Source: Pseudoclavibacter sp. RFBB5
GTDB lineage: Bacteria > Actinomycetota > Actinomycetes > Actinomycetales > Microbacteriaceae
Reading direction: 5' to 3'
Length of the DNA stretch: 64,000 nt
NCBI RefSeq assembly: GCF_002931555.1
Contig: NZ_PSTZ01000001.1
Span: 372,001 to 436,000 of the forward strand
Shown: in pieces, positions 52,239 to 60,745 of the stretch
How positions within the stretch are numbered: position 1 is the first letter of the stretch
How the letters are laid out: each line of letters begins with the position of its first letter
Notes under the pieces: generated by a model
What the model was told of the DNA's origin: nothing
Databases searched by the model: none
The model's input: only the letters and a program-made list of their open reading frames with translations
Position numbers and translations under genes: made by a program

Positions 52239-52819
52239 CGGATGCCCGTGCGCGACTCGAGCCAGCCGTCGAACGGCTCGCGCACATCAACGACCCAGTC
52301 GTCTCCCGACCAGTCGGGGGCGTGGGCGTCACCGTCGACGGCGAGGTCGATCTCGGTGACCTCGAGGCGGTCGGCGGTGGCGATCGCCGCCCGGTAGAGC
52401 TCGCCACCGCCCATCACCCAGGCCTCGGCGGCGGTTCCGGCGCTCGCCAGGCTGAGCGCTTCCTCGAGCGACCCTGCGCGTTCGGCGCCCTCGGCGAACC
52501 AGTCGGGCTGTCGGGTCACGACGATGTTGCGTCGCCCGGGGAGGGGTCGGAAGCGCTCGGGCAGCGAGTCCCACGTCTTGCGGCCCATGATGACGGGGTG
52601 CTCGAGGGTGACGGCCTTGAAGTGCGCGAGGTCCTCCGGCACGTGCCACGGAATGCCGCCCTCCGCGCCGATCACGCCACCGTGCGCCTGCGCCCACACG
52701 AGGCCGACCGTCAGGCCGGTGCCGTCGCCGGTGTCGGTGCCGTCGCCGGCGTCGCCCGCGCTTTCTGCCGCCGCACGCACCGCATCCGCCGCCCAGGTCG
52801 CTCCCGCTGCGTCGCTCAT
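52211..52819 (-). CDS. folA: Dihydrofolate reductase
   Basis: NADPH-dependent reduction of dihydrofolate, 202 aa. The core has [22 protein letters not shown] (quoted by IPWHVPEDL), the GRKTWDSLP cofactor motif, RRNIVVTRQ and [11 protein letters not shown]. An N-terminal extension of about 36 residues, Ala/Gly/Asp-rich with a [11 protein letters not shown] repeat, precedes the core; usual length is about 160-170. An in-frame GTG (TVGLVWAQ region) could start a core-only protein. ATG 52819 overlaps the thyA stop (ATGA), so the two are coupled. Confidence 0.93.
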   Translation of the reverse strand: MSDAAGATWAADAVRAAAESAGDAGDGTDTGDGTGLTVGLVWAQAHGGVIGAEGGIPWHVPEDLAHFKAVTLEHPVIMGRKTWDSLPERFRPLPGRRNIVVTRQPDWFAEGAERAGSLEEALSLASAGTAAEAWVMGGGELYRAAIATADRLEVTEIDLAVDGDAHAPDWSGDDWVVDVREPFDGWLESRTGIRYRFLSLSR

Positions 52820-53625
52820 ACGGCGATCGCCGCGCGGATCGTGGGGTGGTGCTCGTAGTTCGCGACCTCGAAGTCCTCGAACTCGTAGTCGAAGATCGTG
52901 TCGGGCGTGCGGTGGATGCGCAGCTGCGGGTACGGGTACGGGTCGCGTGTGAGCTGCTCCCGAACCTGTTCCTCGTGGTTGTCGTAGATGTGCACGTCGC
53001 CGCCCGTCCACACGAACTCGCCCGGCTCGAGGCCCGTCTGCTGCGCGACCATGAGGGTCAGCATGGCGTAGGACGCGATGTTGAACGGGACGCCGAGGAA
53101 GAGGTCGGCGCTGCGCTGGTACAGCTGGCAGGAGAGCTTGCCGTCGGCCACGTAGAACTGGAAGAGGGCGTGGCACGGGGGCAGCGCCATGGTCGAGATC
53201 TCGGCGGGGTTCCACGCGGTGACGATGTGGCGGCGCGAGTCGGGGTTCGCGCGGATCTGGGCGACGACCTGTTCGATCTGGTCGATGTGTCCGCCTTCGG
53301 GTGTCGGCCAGGAGCGCCACTGCACGCCGTAGACGGGGCCGAGGTCGCCGTTCTCGTCGGCCCACTCGTCCCAGATCTTCACGCCGCGCTCCTGCAGCCA
53401 GCGCACGTTCGAGTCGCCGCGCAGGAACCACAGCAGCTCGTACGCGATGGATTTGAAGTGCACGCGCTTCGTGGTGATGAGGGGGAAGCTCTCTGACAGG
53501 TCGTACCGCAGCTGGCGGCCGAACACGCTGCGCGTTCCCGTGCCGGTGCGGTCGGACTTGCGGGCGCCGTTCTCGAGCACGTCGCGCAGCAGGTCTTCGT
53601 ACGGGGTCAGGATCTCCGAAGTCAC
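52816..53625 (-). CDS. thyA: Thymidylate synthase ThyA
   Basis: Converts dUMP to dTMP with methylene-tetrahydrofolate, 269 aa, full length. Catalytic Cys151 in [13 protein letters not shown], with [16 protein letters not shown] and [13 protein letters not shown] start at 53625; the ribosome site is weak. Operon with the DHFR gene, which recycles the dihydrofolate it makes. A tandem repeat lies just upstream at 53646-53669. Confidence 0.96.
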   Translation of the reverse strand: MTSEILTPYEDLLRDVLENGARKSDRTGTGTRSVFGRQLRYDLSESFPLITTKRVHFKSIAYELLWFLRGDSNVRWLQERGVKIWDEWADENGDLGPVYGVQWRSWPTPEGGHIDQIEQVVAQIRANPDSRRHIVTAWNPAEISTMALPPCHALFQFYVADGKLSCQLYQRSADLFLGVPFNIASYAMLTLMVAQQTGLEPGEFVWTGGDVHIYDNHEEQVREQLTRDPYPYPQLRIHRTPDTIFDYEFEDFEVANYEHHPTIRAAIAV

Positions 53626-53645
53626 GTCCCGAGGATACGCCCGAA

Positions 53646-53669
53646 GGCGCTCAGGCGCTCAGGCGCTCA
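53646..53669. repeat. Three tandem copies of GGCGCTCA
   Basis: Exact 8-base unit repeated three times, 20 bases upstream of the thyA start. It could be a slippage tract or lie in the thyA promoter; no other signal is obvious. Confidence 0.7.
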
Positions 53670-53713
53670 AGCGGTGCGTCATGTGACGTGGCGCCCGCTC
53701 GGGGTGGCGCAGC

Positions 53714-54523
53714 TCAGCCGCAGCCGGGTTCCCGCACGGTGAAGGTCAGGGGAGTGATCCACACGTTCGACTGGGCGGCCTGCTGCGGGTTCGACGCGCT
53801 CGCGTTGATGAGAGCGGTCACGTTCCATCCGGTGATGGGGCCCGTGTAGCTGACGTCGACGGTGCCCTGCGGCAGGTTGTTGTCGATGAGGACGGGCAGT
53901 GCGGTCGAGATGCGGGACCACGGGGATGCGGCGGTGCCGTTGCCCTCGAGGTAGCTGGGATCCCGGCGAACGCCGCTTGTCGGCGTCGGGGAGACCCACG
54001 CGCGTTCCGCGCTGCCGCCGCCGGCGATGGTCGCACCCTCGAGGTCGGCGATCGAGAACCCGAGGTCGGCGGCGGGGATCGCGGCGAAGGCGCCGCCGGA
54101 CGTGGCGCGGTACTCGAGCGCGAACGCGTAGGTGACGCTCGAGGTCACGCCCGTGCCCTCGATGGACATGCGCAGCGCCGACTGGGCGCCCGGGACGCCA
54201 CCGTACGGCTGTCCGCCGCCGAGCGTCGTCCACTGCAGGTTGTCGGTGCCGAGCGTGCCCACTCCGGTTCCCGCTGCGACGCTCGAGGTGACCCGCAGGC
54301 GCAGCTGGTCGCCGGTCGCGTAGACGTTCGACCAGGTGAAGGCGCCCTGGGATGGGCTCTGCCTGGCATAGGCGGTGCCGGTCGTCGTCAGCGTCCGGAA
54401 GCATCGAGGGGATGCCGCGACGAAGGGTGCGGCGACCCCCGCGGCGACGACCGGGGCGCTCCAGACGGCCGTCGTCAGCAGGGCGCGACGAGACGGCGAA
54501 CCGGCGGCTGTGGTGTTCGGCAT
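53714..54523 (-). CDS. Tat-exported protein of unknown function
   Basis: 269 aa from ATG 54523, which follows GGAG. The N-terminus has a twin-arginine motif SRRALLTTAV and a hydrophobic core ending near AAPFVAASP. The mature part is Thr/Ser/Gly/Ala-rich, with many beta-strand-like stretches (GDQLRLRVTSSV, VTYAFALEYRA, GTVDVSYTGPITGW), suggesting an extracellular beta-sandwich. Two cysteines near both ends of the mature chain could form a disulfide. No family recognised. An upstream ATG (54544) is possible. Confidence 0.75.
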   Translation of the reverse strand: MPNTTAAGSPSRRALLTTAVWSAPVVAAGVAAPFVAASPRCFRTLTTTGTAYARQSPSQGAFTWSNVYATGDQLRLRVTSSVAAGTGVGTLGTDNLQWTTLGGGQPYGGVPGAQSALRMSIEGTGVTSSVTYAFALEYRATSGGAFAAIPAADLGFSIADLEGATIAGGGSAERAWVSPTPTSGVRRDPSYLEGNGTAASPWSRISTALPVLIDNNLPQGTVDVSYTGPITGWNVTALINASASNPQQAAQSNVWITPLTFTVREPGCG

Positions 54524-54642
54524 CTGGGCTCCGTGGTGACGCATCTGTATGGGCGTGCCCAACGTACCGCGTCTGCGATCGAGGAAGAAGCCCTCACTGC
54601 CGGTGATCTCGCGCCCTGGGAGACCCCGCGAGCGCGCCGATC

Positions 54643-54648
54643 TACGAT
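54643..54648 (+). promoter_or_regulatory. -10 element of a leaderless gene
   Basis: TACGAT ends 6 bases before the ATG at 54655; no ribosome site lies between. Confidence 0.5.
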
Positions 54649-54654
54649 TTCGAG

Positions 54655-55506
54655 ATGAGTCTCCCGCATGCGCAGTCCTCACCTCCGGGTCGTGTCCTCA
54701 TCGCTGGCTTCGGCAAGCTCGGCTCGAGGCTGGGGGAGCGGTACCTGGCCCGCGGTGCTGCGGTCGTCGGAGTGCGACGCAGCGCGGAGGCCGCAGGCGG
54801 TGGGATAAGGCTCATCCGCGGGGACCTCGCGGACCCGACTTCCTTCCCGCCCTCCCTCCCGGACGCGGACGCGCTGGTCATCACGCTGCCTCCCCCCTCC
54901 GTCGACAGGGTGGTCGCCCCGGACGCCTACCGGCGATCCCTCGAGGCGCTTGCCGCGCGCCTGCCGCGCGTCCCCGACCGCGTCGTGTTCGTGTCGTCGA
55001 CTCGCGTCTTCGAGGGGCGGGCCGACGGCGCCGAGATCACCGAGGCCGACGCGCCGTCACCGATGTCCGACCGGGCGCGCGCGCTCGTCGACGGCGAGCG
55101 TCGCGCGGTCGAGCTGCTGGGCGCATCCGTCATCAGGCCGTCCGGGATCTACGGTCCCGGCCGGGACAGCCTCCTCAGGCGCGTCCTCGAGGGCGACCCC
55201 ATCCAGTACGCGCGTCGCACCAATCGAGTGCACGAGAGCGACCTGGTGCGGGCGATCGAGGCGATGCTGGAACGTGCCGACGCGCCCTCACTCCTTCACG
55301 CGACGGATGCGCGCCCCGCGCCGCTGGGTGAGGTCGCCACGTTCGTGGCCGGCGAGCTCGGCGTGGCCCCGCCCCCGCGCATCCACCGGGAAGAGGCCAG
55401 CGGCACGCTGCTGAGCGGCGAGCGGATGCTGCAGCTGCTCGGCACACTCGACTACCCCGGCTATCGCGAGGGCTACGCCGAGATGGTCCGCCTCCGCTCG
55501 ACCTGA
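54655..55506 (+). CDS. NAD-dependent epimerase/dehydratase-like SDR (YeeZ type)
   Basis: 283 aa extended SDR. Rossmann motif LIAGFGKLGSRLGERY (about 15-30), DADALVITLPPP, VVFVSSTRVFEG and the IRPSGIYGPGR motif with Tyr. The usual YxxxK pair is not obvious, as in YeeZ-like proteins, so catalysis is uncertain. Leaderless start at 54655. Monocistronic. Substrate unknown; relatives are annotated as sugar-nucleotide enzymes without proof. Confidence 0.85.
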   Translation: MSLPHAQSSPPGRVLIAGFGKLGSRLGERYLARGAAVVGVRRSAEAAGGGIRLIRGDLADPTSFPPSLPDADALVITLPPPSVDRVVAPDAYRRSLEALAARLPRVPDRVVFVSSTRVFEGRADGAEITEADAPSPMSDRARALVDGERRAVELLGASVIRPSGIYGPGRDSLLRRVLEGDPIQYARRTNRVHESDLVRAIEAMLERADAPSLLHATDARPAPLGEVATFVAGELGVAPPPRIHREEASGTLLSGERMLQLLGTLDYPGYREGYAEMVRLRST

Positions 55507-55573
55507 CGCCGCTCGCACCTCGCGCCTCGCGCTCGCCTCCGCGCGCCCCCTCGCCCCACGGACCGCAGCGGAG

Positions 55574-55608
55574 TTGTGGTCGTTCTCAAGCGATTTTGAC
55601 GACCACAA
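55574..55608 (+). terminator. Hairpin with TTGTGG/CCACAA ends
   Basis: A 10-bp stem (55574-55583 with 55599-55608) and 15-base loop, 67 bases after the SDR stop. The arms begin TTGTGG and end CCACAA like those at 26173-26220 and 57523-57574. Confidence 0.6.
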
Positions 55609-55692
55609 GACCGCCCTGGGCGTCCATACTGGAGACGCCCTGCTCCACCCGCGTCGCCCGGCCGCTTCCATGCGGCGCCCCGAAGGAGTCGC

Positions 55693-57465
55693 ATGTCAGA
55701 GCCAGCCGCCACCCCCGCGCGCGCCGCCACCCCCGACGTGCCCGCGGTGCCGGACGCGTTCATCCTCACTGCCGGCACAGTCGTGACGATGGATGCGCAG
55801 CTGCCGCGCGCGTCAGCCGTCGCGGTGTCTGCGGGCAAGATCGTGGCGGTCGGCACGCTCGCCGAGTGCCTTGAGGTGGTGCCGGGCGCTCCCGTCATCG
55901 ACAGCGGCGCGCCCGTCCTCATGCCGGGCTTCATCGACCCGCACAGCCACCCGTTCCTGAGCGGCCTCGCGACGCAGCTGCCCGCCTTGTCGATCGCGCC
56001 GTGGAAGGCGCCGACCTGGAGCGAGGTGCTGAGCATCTTCTCGCAGGCGATGGCCGAGCACGACGCCGACGTCCCCCTCCTCTTCAACGGCTTCGATGCG
56101 CTCCTCCACGGCCGCCCCGCCCCGACGGCCGCCGACCTCGACGACATCTTCGGCGACCGGGTCGCGGTGGTCGTAGACAACTCCGGGCACGCCTGCTCCT
56201 TCACGTCGGCGCTCATCCGCAGCCGCGGGTGGGACTCGAACCCCCCGGCCGACCCCATCGGCGGCTCCTTCGCGCGCGACGCTGATGGCGCCCTCGCCGG
56301 CATCTCGTTCGAGATTCCCGCGAACGCCGCCGTGCTCGGCCCCGTGATGCAGCAGCTCGGCGGCAACCCGCTTGGCAGCGCCGCCGAGTACTACGCCCTC
56401 ATGGCGCGGGTCGGCATCACGTCGACCTCCGACATGACGTTCTCCACCGACCTCGCCCCCGCCTACGAGGCGCTCGCGGCCATGCCATCCTCGCCGTTGC
56501 GCGTGAGCCTGTGGGAGGTGTCGACGGCTGCCGCCCCGGGCGCCGCGGCGAACTTCGACGCTGGTGAGGAGCGCCTCGTGAAGCAGGGCGTGAAGCTCTG
56601 GACTGACGGATCCCCGTGGATCGGCAACATCGCCACCTCCTTCCCCTACCTCGCGAGCGACGCGACGAAGCGGGCCGGTATCGACCCCTCGACGGCGGGA
56701 GGCGCATCCGCCATGAACTACTCGCGAGCGCAGGTGGACGCGACGCTCGATGCGTGCGCGCCGCTGGGCTGGCAGATGTCGTTCCACGCGAACGGTGACC
56801 TCGCCATCGACTTCGCGCTCGACGCCTACGAGCGCGCCCTCGCCCAGCACGGATTGCTCGGCACGGACCACCGCTGGCGCATCGAGCACGCCGGGGCCGG
56901 GCGCCGCGACCAGTTCGAGCGGGCCGCGCGCCTCGGCGTGCACGTGTCGCTCGCACCGTTCCAGTACTACTACTGGGGTGACCTGCTCGACGGGCAGATG
57001 TTCGCTCCCGAGCAGGGTGCGCGCTGGCAGGCCTTCGCCGATGCGGTGGACGCCGGGGTCGTCGTCTCGCTGCACAACGACGGCTCGGTGTCACCGCCGT
57101 CGCCCATCCTGAACGTGCAGACGGCCGTGACTCGGCGCACCAGCAGCGGGCGCATCCACGCGCCACAGCAGGCCATCTCAGTGGATGCGGCGCTCAGGGC
57201 GCACACGATCGATGCGGCGCGCACCCTGCATCGGGAGCATCTGGTCGGCTCGATCGCGGTCGGCAAGCTCGCCGACTTCGTGGAGCTGAGCGCCGACCCG
57301 TCCGAGGTGACGCCGCGCTACCTCGCTGAACGAGTGCGGGTGCTCGGGACGTGGGTGGGTGGCTCACGGGTCGACCTGCCCGAGTTCCTGGCCGCGGCGC
57401 ACGCCAGCGACCCGGCACCGCACGCGCACCACGCGGCTCGCGGTCACTCGGGTCACGGCTGCTGA
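55693..57465 (+). CDS. Amidohydrolase family 3 (YtcJ-like)
   Basis: 590 aa metal-dependent hydrolase. Metal motif PGFIDPHSHP, a FHANGDLAIDFALDAYERA block (His), RIEHAGAG (His) and SLHNDGSVSPPSP (Asp) match YtcJ-like enzymes. Near the C-terminus GSIAVGKLADFVELSADP is the typical composite domain. The last 20 residues are His/Ala-rich (AHHAARGHSGHGC) and may bind metal. ATG 55693 follows AAGGAG. Monocistronic. Physiological substrate unknown; an amide, formamide or cyclic imine is typical. Confidence 0.9.
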   Translation: MSEPAATPARAATPDVPAVPDAFILTAGTVVTMDAQLPRASAVAVSAGKIVAVGTLAECLEVVPGAPVIDSGAPVLMPGFIDPHSHPFLSGLATQLPALSIAPWKAPTWSEVLSIFSQAMAEHDADVPLLFNGFDALLHGRPAPTAADLDDIFGDRVAVVVDNSGHACSFTSALIRSRGWDSNPPADPIGGSFARDADGALAGISFEIPANAAVLGPVMQQLGGNPLGSAAEYYALMARVGITSTSDMTFSTDLAPAYEALAAMPSSPLRVSLWEVSTAAAPGAAANFDAGEERLVKQGVKLWTDGSPWIGNIATSFPYLASDATKRAGIDPSTAGGASAMNYSRAQVDATLDACAPLGWQMSFHANGDLAIDFALDAYERALAQHGLLGTDHRWRIEHAGAGRRDQFERAARLGVHVSLAPFQYYYWGDLLDGQMFAPEQGARWQAFADAVDAGVVVSLHNDGSVSPPSPILNVQTAVTRRTSSGRIHAPQQAISVDAALRAHTIDAARTLHREHLVGSIAVGKLADFVELSADPSEVTPRYLAERVRVLGTWVGGSRVDLPEFLAAAHASDPAPHAHHAARGHSGHGC

Positions 57466-57522
57466 GCTCCCGGTTTTGCCACGACGCCACGTTCGCCTGA
57501 CCTCGCGGCTCGCATCGTCGAC

Positions 57523-57574
57523 AGTTGTGGCGAAATGCGCTTGCGGCAGCAGAGAAGCGCACAGAACCACAACT
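57523..57574 (+). terminator. Two-part hairpin with TTGTGG/CCACAA ends
   Basis: Outer stem AGTTGTGG (57523-57530) with CCACAACT (57567-57574) and inner stem TGCGCTT (57536-57542) with AAGCGCA (57555-57561), joined by symmetric 5-base internal loops. It follows the amidohydrolase stop by 57 bases. Confidence 0.65.
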
Positions 57575-57603
57575 CTGCCCGTGAAGAACCCTCCGACAGG
57601 GAC

Positions 57604-57632
57604 TTGCGGCCCGGTCGCCGCATCGCTACATT
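57604..57632 (+). promoter_or_regulatory. Promoter of the first 57-64 kb operon
   Basis: -35 TTGCGG (57604-57609) and -10 TACATT (57627-57632), 17 bases apart. The LacI-type operator at 57641 lies over the expected transcription start. Confidence 0.55.
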
Positions 57633-57640
57633 AGGTGCAA

Positions 57641-57662
57641 TGGCAGCGCTACCAGTAGCGCT
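57641..57662. promoter_or_regulatory. LacI-type operator, copy 1
   Basis: TGGCAGCGCTACCA (57641-57654) is a near-perfect LacI-type palindrome with central GC. It overlaps a second palindrome AGCGCTAC-CA-GTAGCGCT (57645-57662). The same arrangement recurs at 61943-61964. Confidence 0.75.
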
Positions 57663-57724
57663 CACATGGTTCGGGCCTCCCCGGTTCGAAGCACACGCTC
57701 ACGCAACGGCGCGAAGGAGTAGCA

Positions 57725-58870
57725 GTGTCCACGAGTTCCCTTGAGACGCAGGCCGACGAGGCTCGGGCTGGCAGCAATGCCCTCCTCCCCGACAGCCCAG
57801 TGCGGGCCCGCTCCGCGAAGATCGGCGCAATCGGAGCCGGCGCCATCATGGCAGACCAGCACCTCGCCGCGTACAAGCAGGCAGGCTTCCCGGTCGTCGC
57901 CATCGCATCCCGCACGAAGGCCAACGCCCAGCGCGTCGCCGAGCAGTGGGGCATCCCAACCGTGCACGACACCCCAGAGCTGCTCATCGAGGACCCGGAC
58001 GTCGAGATCGTCGACATCGCGTATCCACCCGACCTGCAGCCCGCCCTCATCCGCAAGGCGCTCGCGCAGCCGCACGTCAAAGCCGTGCTCGCCCAGAAGC
58101 CCCTCGCGCTCACCCTCGATGAGGCCATCGCCCTGCGCGACGAGGCTGCAGCGGCCGGCAAGATCCTCTCCGTCAACCAGAACATGCGCTACGACCAGTC
58201 CATCCGCGTGCTCAAGCAGCTGCTCGACGGCGGAGAGCTCGGAGACCCCGTCTTCGTCGAGATCGACATGAAAGCCGTGCCCCACTGGCAGGGCTTCCTC
58301 GAGGGCTACGACCGTCTCACCCTCGCCAACATGAGCGTCCACCACCTCGATGTCCTCCGCTTCCTCTTCGGAGACCCCGACGAGATCATGACCGTCACCC
58401 GCACCGACCCGCGCACCCAGTTCCCCCACACCGACGGAATCGTCGTCTCCACACTCCGCTTCCCCGGCGGGCTCCTCGCCCTCTCGACCGAAGACGTCTG
58501 GGGTGGCCCGCGCGAAGAGGGCTTCGACGACGACTTCTCCATCACCTGGCGGGTGGAGGGCACACGCGGCGTCGCGAAGGGCACGATCGGCTGGCCGAGC
58601 GGCACGCCCTCGACCATCACCTACGCATCGGCGGCTCGCGATGACGGCGGCCCATCGACCGACGGCAAGTGGGTGACGCCCACCTGGGACACCCACTGGT
58701 TCCCGCACGCCTTCATCGGCGTCATGGAGCAGCTCCAGTTCGCGGTCGAGACCGGCAGTGAGCCAGCCCTCACCGTCGCCGACAACGTCAAGACCGTCGC
58801 GCTCATCGAGGCCGGCTACCGCTCCATCGCCGAGCGCCGCCCAGTGCGCCTCGACGAGTTCCAGCTCTGA
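57725..58870 (+). CDS. Gfo/Idh/MocA dehydrogenase (third)
   Basis: NAD(P)-dependent sugar oxidoreductase, 381 aa with a 34-residue N-terminal extension. Rossmann motif IGAGAIMADQHL (about 38-49); the usual EKP is QKP (in LAQKPLALT), keeping the lysine and proline; catalytic-region MSVHHLDVLRFLFG. GTG 57725 follows AAGGAG. First gene of a set with a TIM-barrel isomerase, an SDR and a DUF4432 protein. Gfo/Idh plus TIM-barrel partners are known to oxidise and cleave glycosides at the 3-keto stage; that role is only a hypothesis here. Confidence 0.88.
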   Translation: MSTSSLETQADEARAGSNALLPDSPVRARSAKIGAIGAGAIMADQHLAAYKQAGFPVVAIASRTKANAQRVAEQWGIPTVHDTPELLIEDPDVEIVDIAYPPDLQPALIRKALAQPHVKAVLAQKPLALTLDEAIALRDEAAAAGKILSVNQNMRYDQSIRVLKQLLDGGELGDPVFVEIDMKAVPHWQGFLEGYDRLTLANMSVHHLDVLRFLFGDPDEIMTVTRTDPRTQFPHTDGIVVSTLRFPGGLLALSTEDVWGGPREEGFDDDFSITWRVEGTRGVAKGTIGWPSGTPSTITYASAARDDGGPSTDGKWVTPTWDTHWFPHAFIGVMEQLQFAVETGSEPALTVADNVKTVALIEAGYRSIAERRPVRLDEFQL

Positions 58871-58943
58871 CCGCACCACCCCGCATCCACTTCACCAACA
58901 CCTCAATCGGCCAACGGCCCCTACAGAAGGAGCAAAGAAGCTC

Positions 58944-59858
58944 ATGATCCAAGTCGGCATCTTCAGCGGATACTTCCCCTACGACCTCAAGACCACCGCC
59001 CAGAAGGCGCGCGAGCTCGGCTTCAACACCGTCCAGCTCGACCTGCACTTCAAGGACCTCGACCTCACCGCAGGGCAGATCACGAAGGAGAAGGCGAAGC
59101 TCGTCGCCGACACCTTCCGCGACAACAACCTGCCCATCTCGGCGATCTCCGGCTACACGAACATCGTGCACCCCGATCCCGAGCACCGCCGCGCCAACGT
59201 CGACTACCTGAAGGAGATCATCCGCAACGCACGCTCCTTCGGCACCCCATACGTCATCTCCGAGTCGGGCACGTTCAACCCCGACAGCGAATGGGACAGC
59301 GACCCGCACAACAAGACCGAGGACGCCTACGAGCAGGTGCGCGACGTGCTCGCCGAGCTCGCGCAGGAGGCCTACGACCACGGCTCGATCTTCCTGCTCG
59401 AGACGTACGTCAACAACGTCATCGGCTCCGTGCGCGAGACCGTTCGCGTCTTCAACGACATCCGCTCGCCCGGCATCGAGCTGCTCATGGACCCGACGAA
59501 CTACTTCGACGCGTCCAACATCGACGACCAGGCCGGCGTGCTCAACGAGGTCTTCGACACGCTCGCCGACAAGGTGCGCGTCGCCCACGCCAAGGACGTC
59601 AAGCGGGCCGGCGACGACAAGAGCGAGAAGCACGCCGACATCGGTGACGACGACGCGCTCGCATCGCACACGTTCCGCGGCGTCGGCGAGATCGAGCTGC
59701 CGGCCGCTGGCCTCGGCTCGCTCGACTACGAGCTCTACCTGCAGCGCCTCGCCGAGCGCAACCCGAACGCGCCGCTCATCATCGAGCACCTCGACGAGTC
59801 GGACATCCCGCGTGCGAAGAAGTTCATCGACGACATCCTGCGCAAGTACTCGATCTAG
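58944..59858 (+). CDS. Sugar phosphate isomerase/epimerase-family TIM barrel
   Basis: 304 aa xylose-isomerase-like barrel. Metal-ligand positions are visible: E in FLLETYVNN, D in LMDPTNYFD, H/D in VAHAKDVK and E in IIEHLDESD. Preceded by AGAAGGAG and AAGAAG before ATG 58944. 73 bases after the Gfo/Idh gene and followed by a long inverted repeat. Members isomerise or epimerise sugars, dehydrate inosose, or act as 3-keto-glycoside lyases; context allows any of these. Confidence 0.9.
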   Translation: MIQVGIFSGYFPYDLKTTAQKARELGFNTVQLDLHFKDLDLTAGQITKEKAKLVADTFRDNNLPISAISGYTNIVHPDPEHRRANVDYLKEIIRNARSFGTPYVISESGTFNPDSEWDSDPHNKTEDAYEQVRDVLAELAQEAYDHGSIFLLETYVNNVIGSVRETVRVFNDIRSPGIELLMDPTNYFDASNIDDQAGVLNEVFDTLADKVRVAHAKDVKRAGDDKSEKHADIGDDDALASHTFRGVGEIELPAAGLGSLDYELYLQRLAERNPNAPLIIEHLDESDIPRAKKFIDDILRKYSI

Positions 59859-59863
59859 TCGTC

Positions 59864-59943
59864 TCTGACAGTCAAGGTGACGTGGGCGGGCAGACGCGCC
59901 GCCAAGGGGTGACGAACGTGCGCACGTCACCTTGACTGTCAGA
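59864..59943. repeat. Perfect 21-bp inverted repeat, GTCA-GGTGACG type
   Basis: Arms 59864-59884 and 59923-59943 are exact 21-base reverse complements. The 38-base loop has another GGTGACG (59908-59914) that can pair with the right arm instead. Related to 43657-43725. It starts 5 bases after the isomerase stop and probably ends or attenuates that transcription unit. Confidence 0.8.
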
Positions 59944-59989
59944 AGACCCTGAAGACCCCAGACCACAACAGGCTTCGGCCGGAGGAACC

Positions 59990-60745
59990 ATGACGGAAAC
60001 AGGTGAGAAACCGGTCGCGATCGTGACCGGCGCCGGGGGATCGCTCGGGCGGGCGACCGCGCTGCGGCTCGGACGCGACGGCTTCGCGGTCGCGGTGCTC
60101 GGGCGAGGCGGCGCGACCCTCGCGGAGACGGCCGAGGAGCTGCGTGCGGCCGGCGTGCCCACGTATGTGCTCGAGGTCGACCTGCGCGACGCGGCGGCGA
60201 TCAAGGCCGCGGTGCGCGAGGCCGAGGCCGAGCTCGGGCCGGTGCATGCGCTCATCAACAACGCCGCGATCTACCCGCCGACGCCGTTCTTCGACATCAC
60301 CGTCGAGGAGTTCGACGACGTCGTCGCGGTCAACCAGCGCGGTTACTTCGTTGCAGCGCAGGCTGCGGCCGAGCTGATGCGCGAGCGTGGCACAGGCGCG
60401 ATCGTCAACATCGGCTCCATCACCTGGAGCGGCGGCTGGGACAAGCTCGCGAGCTACGTGACGACGAAGGGTGCCGCCGTCGCCATGACTCGCGCCCTGG
60501 CGCGCGAGCTCGGCGAGTTCGGCATCCGCGTGAACCTGCTCTCGCCCGGCGCGTTCCCGACGAAGGCCGAGGAGATCCACGAGAACCCCGAGGAGTACAC
60601 GCAGTTCGTGCTCGACCACCAGTCGCTCAAGCGGCGCGGTGACCCCGACGAGGTGGCGAGCGTGATCTCGTTCCTCGTCGGCAAGGATGCGAGCTTCGTG
60701 ACCGGGCAGACGATCAACGTCGACGGCGGATGGGTGATGATGTGA
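59990..60745 (+). CDS. SDR-family oxidoreductase
   Basis: 251 aa classical short-chain dehydrogenase/reductase. Cofactor motif TGAGGSLGRA (about 11-20), NNAAIYPPTPF, and the catalytic Ser/Tyr/Lys arrangement in GSITWSG and SYVTTKGA (YxxxK). C-terminal TGQTINVDGGW is typical. ATG 59990 follows GGAGGAACC. The stop overlaps the next gene (GTGA). Likely oxidises a sugar, sugar acid or polyol; related to 3-ketoacyl-ACP reductase and glucose/2-deoxygluconate dehydrogenases. Confidence 0.93.
   Translation: MTETGEKPVAIVTGAGGSLGRATALRLGRDGFAVAVLGRGGATLAETAEELRAAGVPTYVLEVDLRDAAAIKAAVREAEAELGPVHALINNAAIYPPTPFFDITVEEFDDVVAVNQRGYFVAAQAAAELMRERGTGAIVNIGSITWSGGWDKLASYVTTKGAAVAMTRALARELGEFGIRVNLLSPGAFPTKAEEIHENPEEYTQFVLDHQSLKRRGDPDEVASVISFLVGKDASFVTGQTINVDGGWVMM

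Noticed and set aside
53646-53669. CRISPR-like or phase-variation repeat
   Set aside because: Only three 8-base units with no spacers; recorded as a short tandem repeat only.
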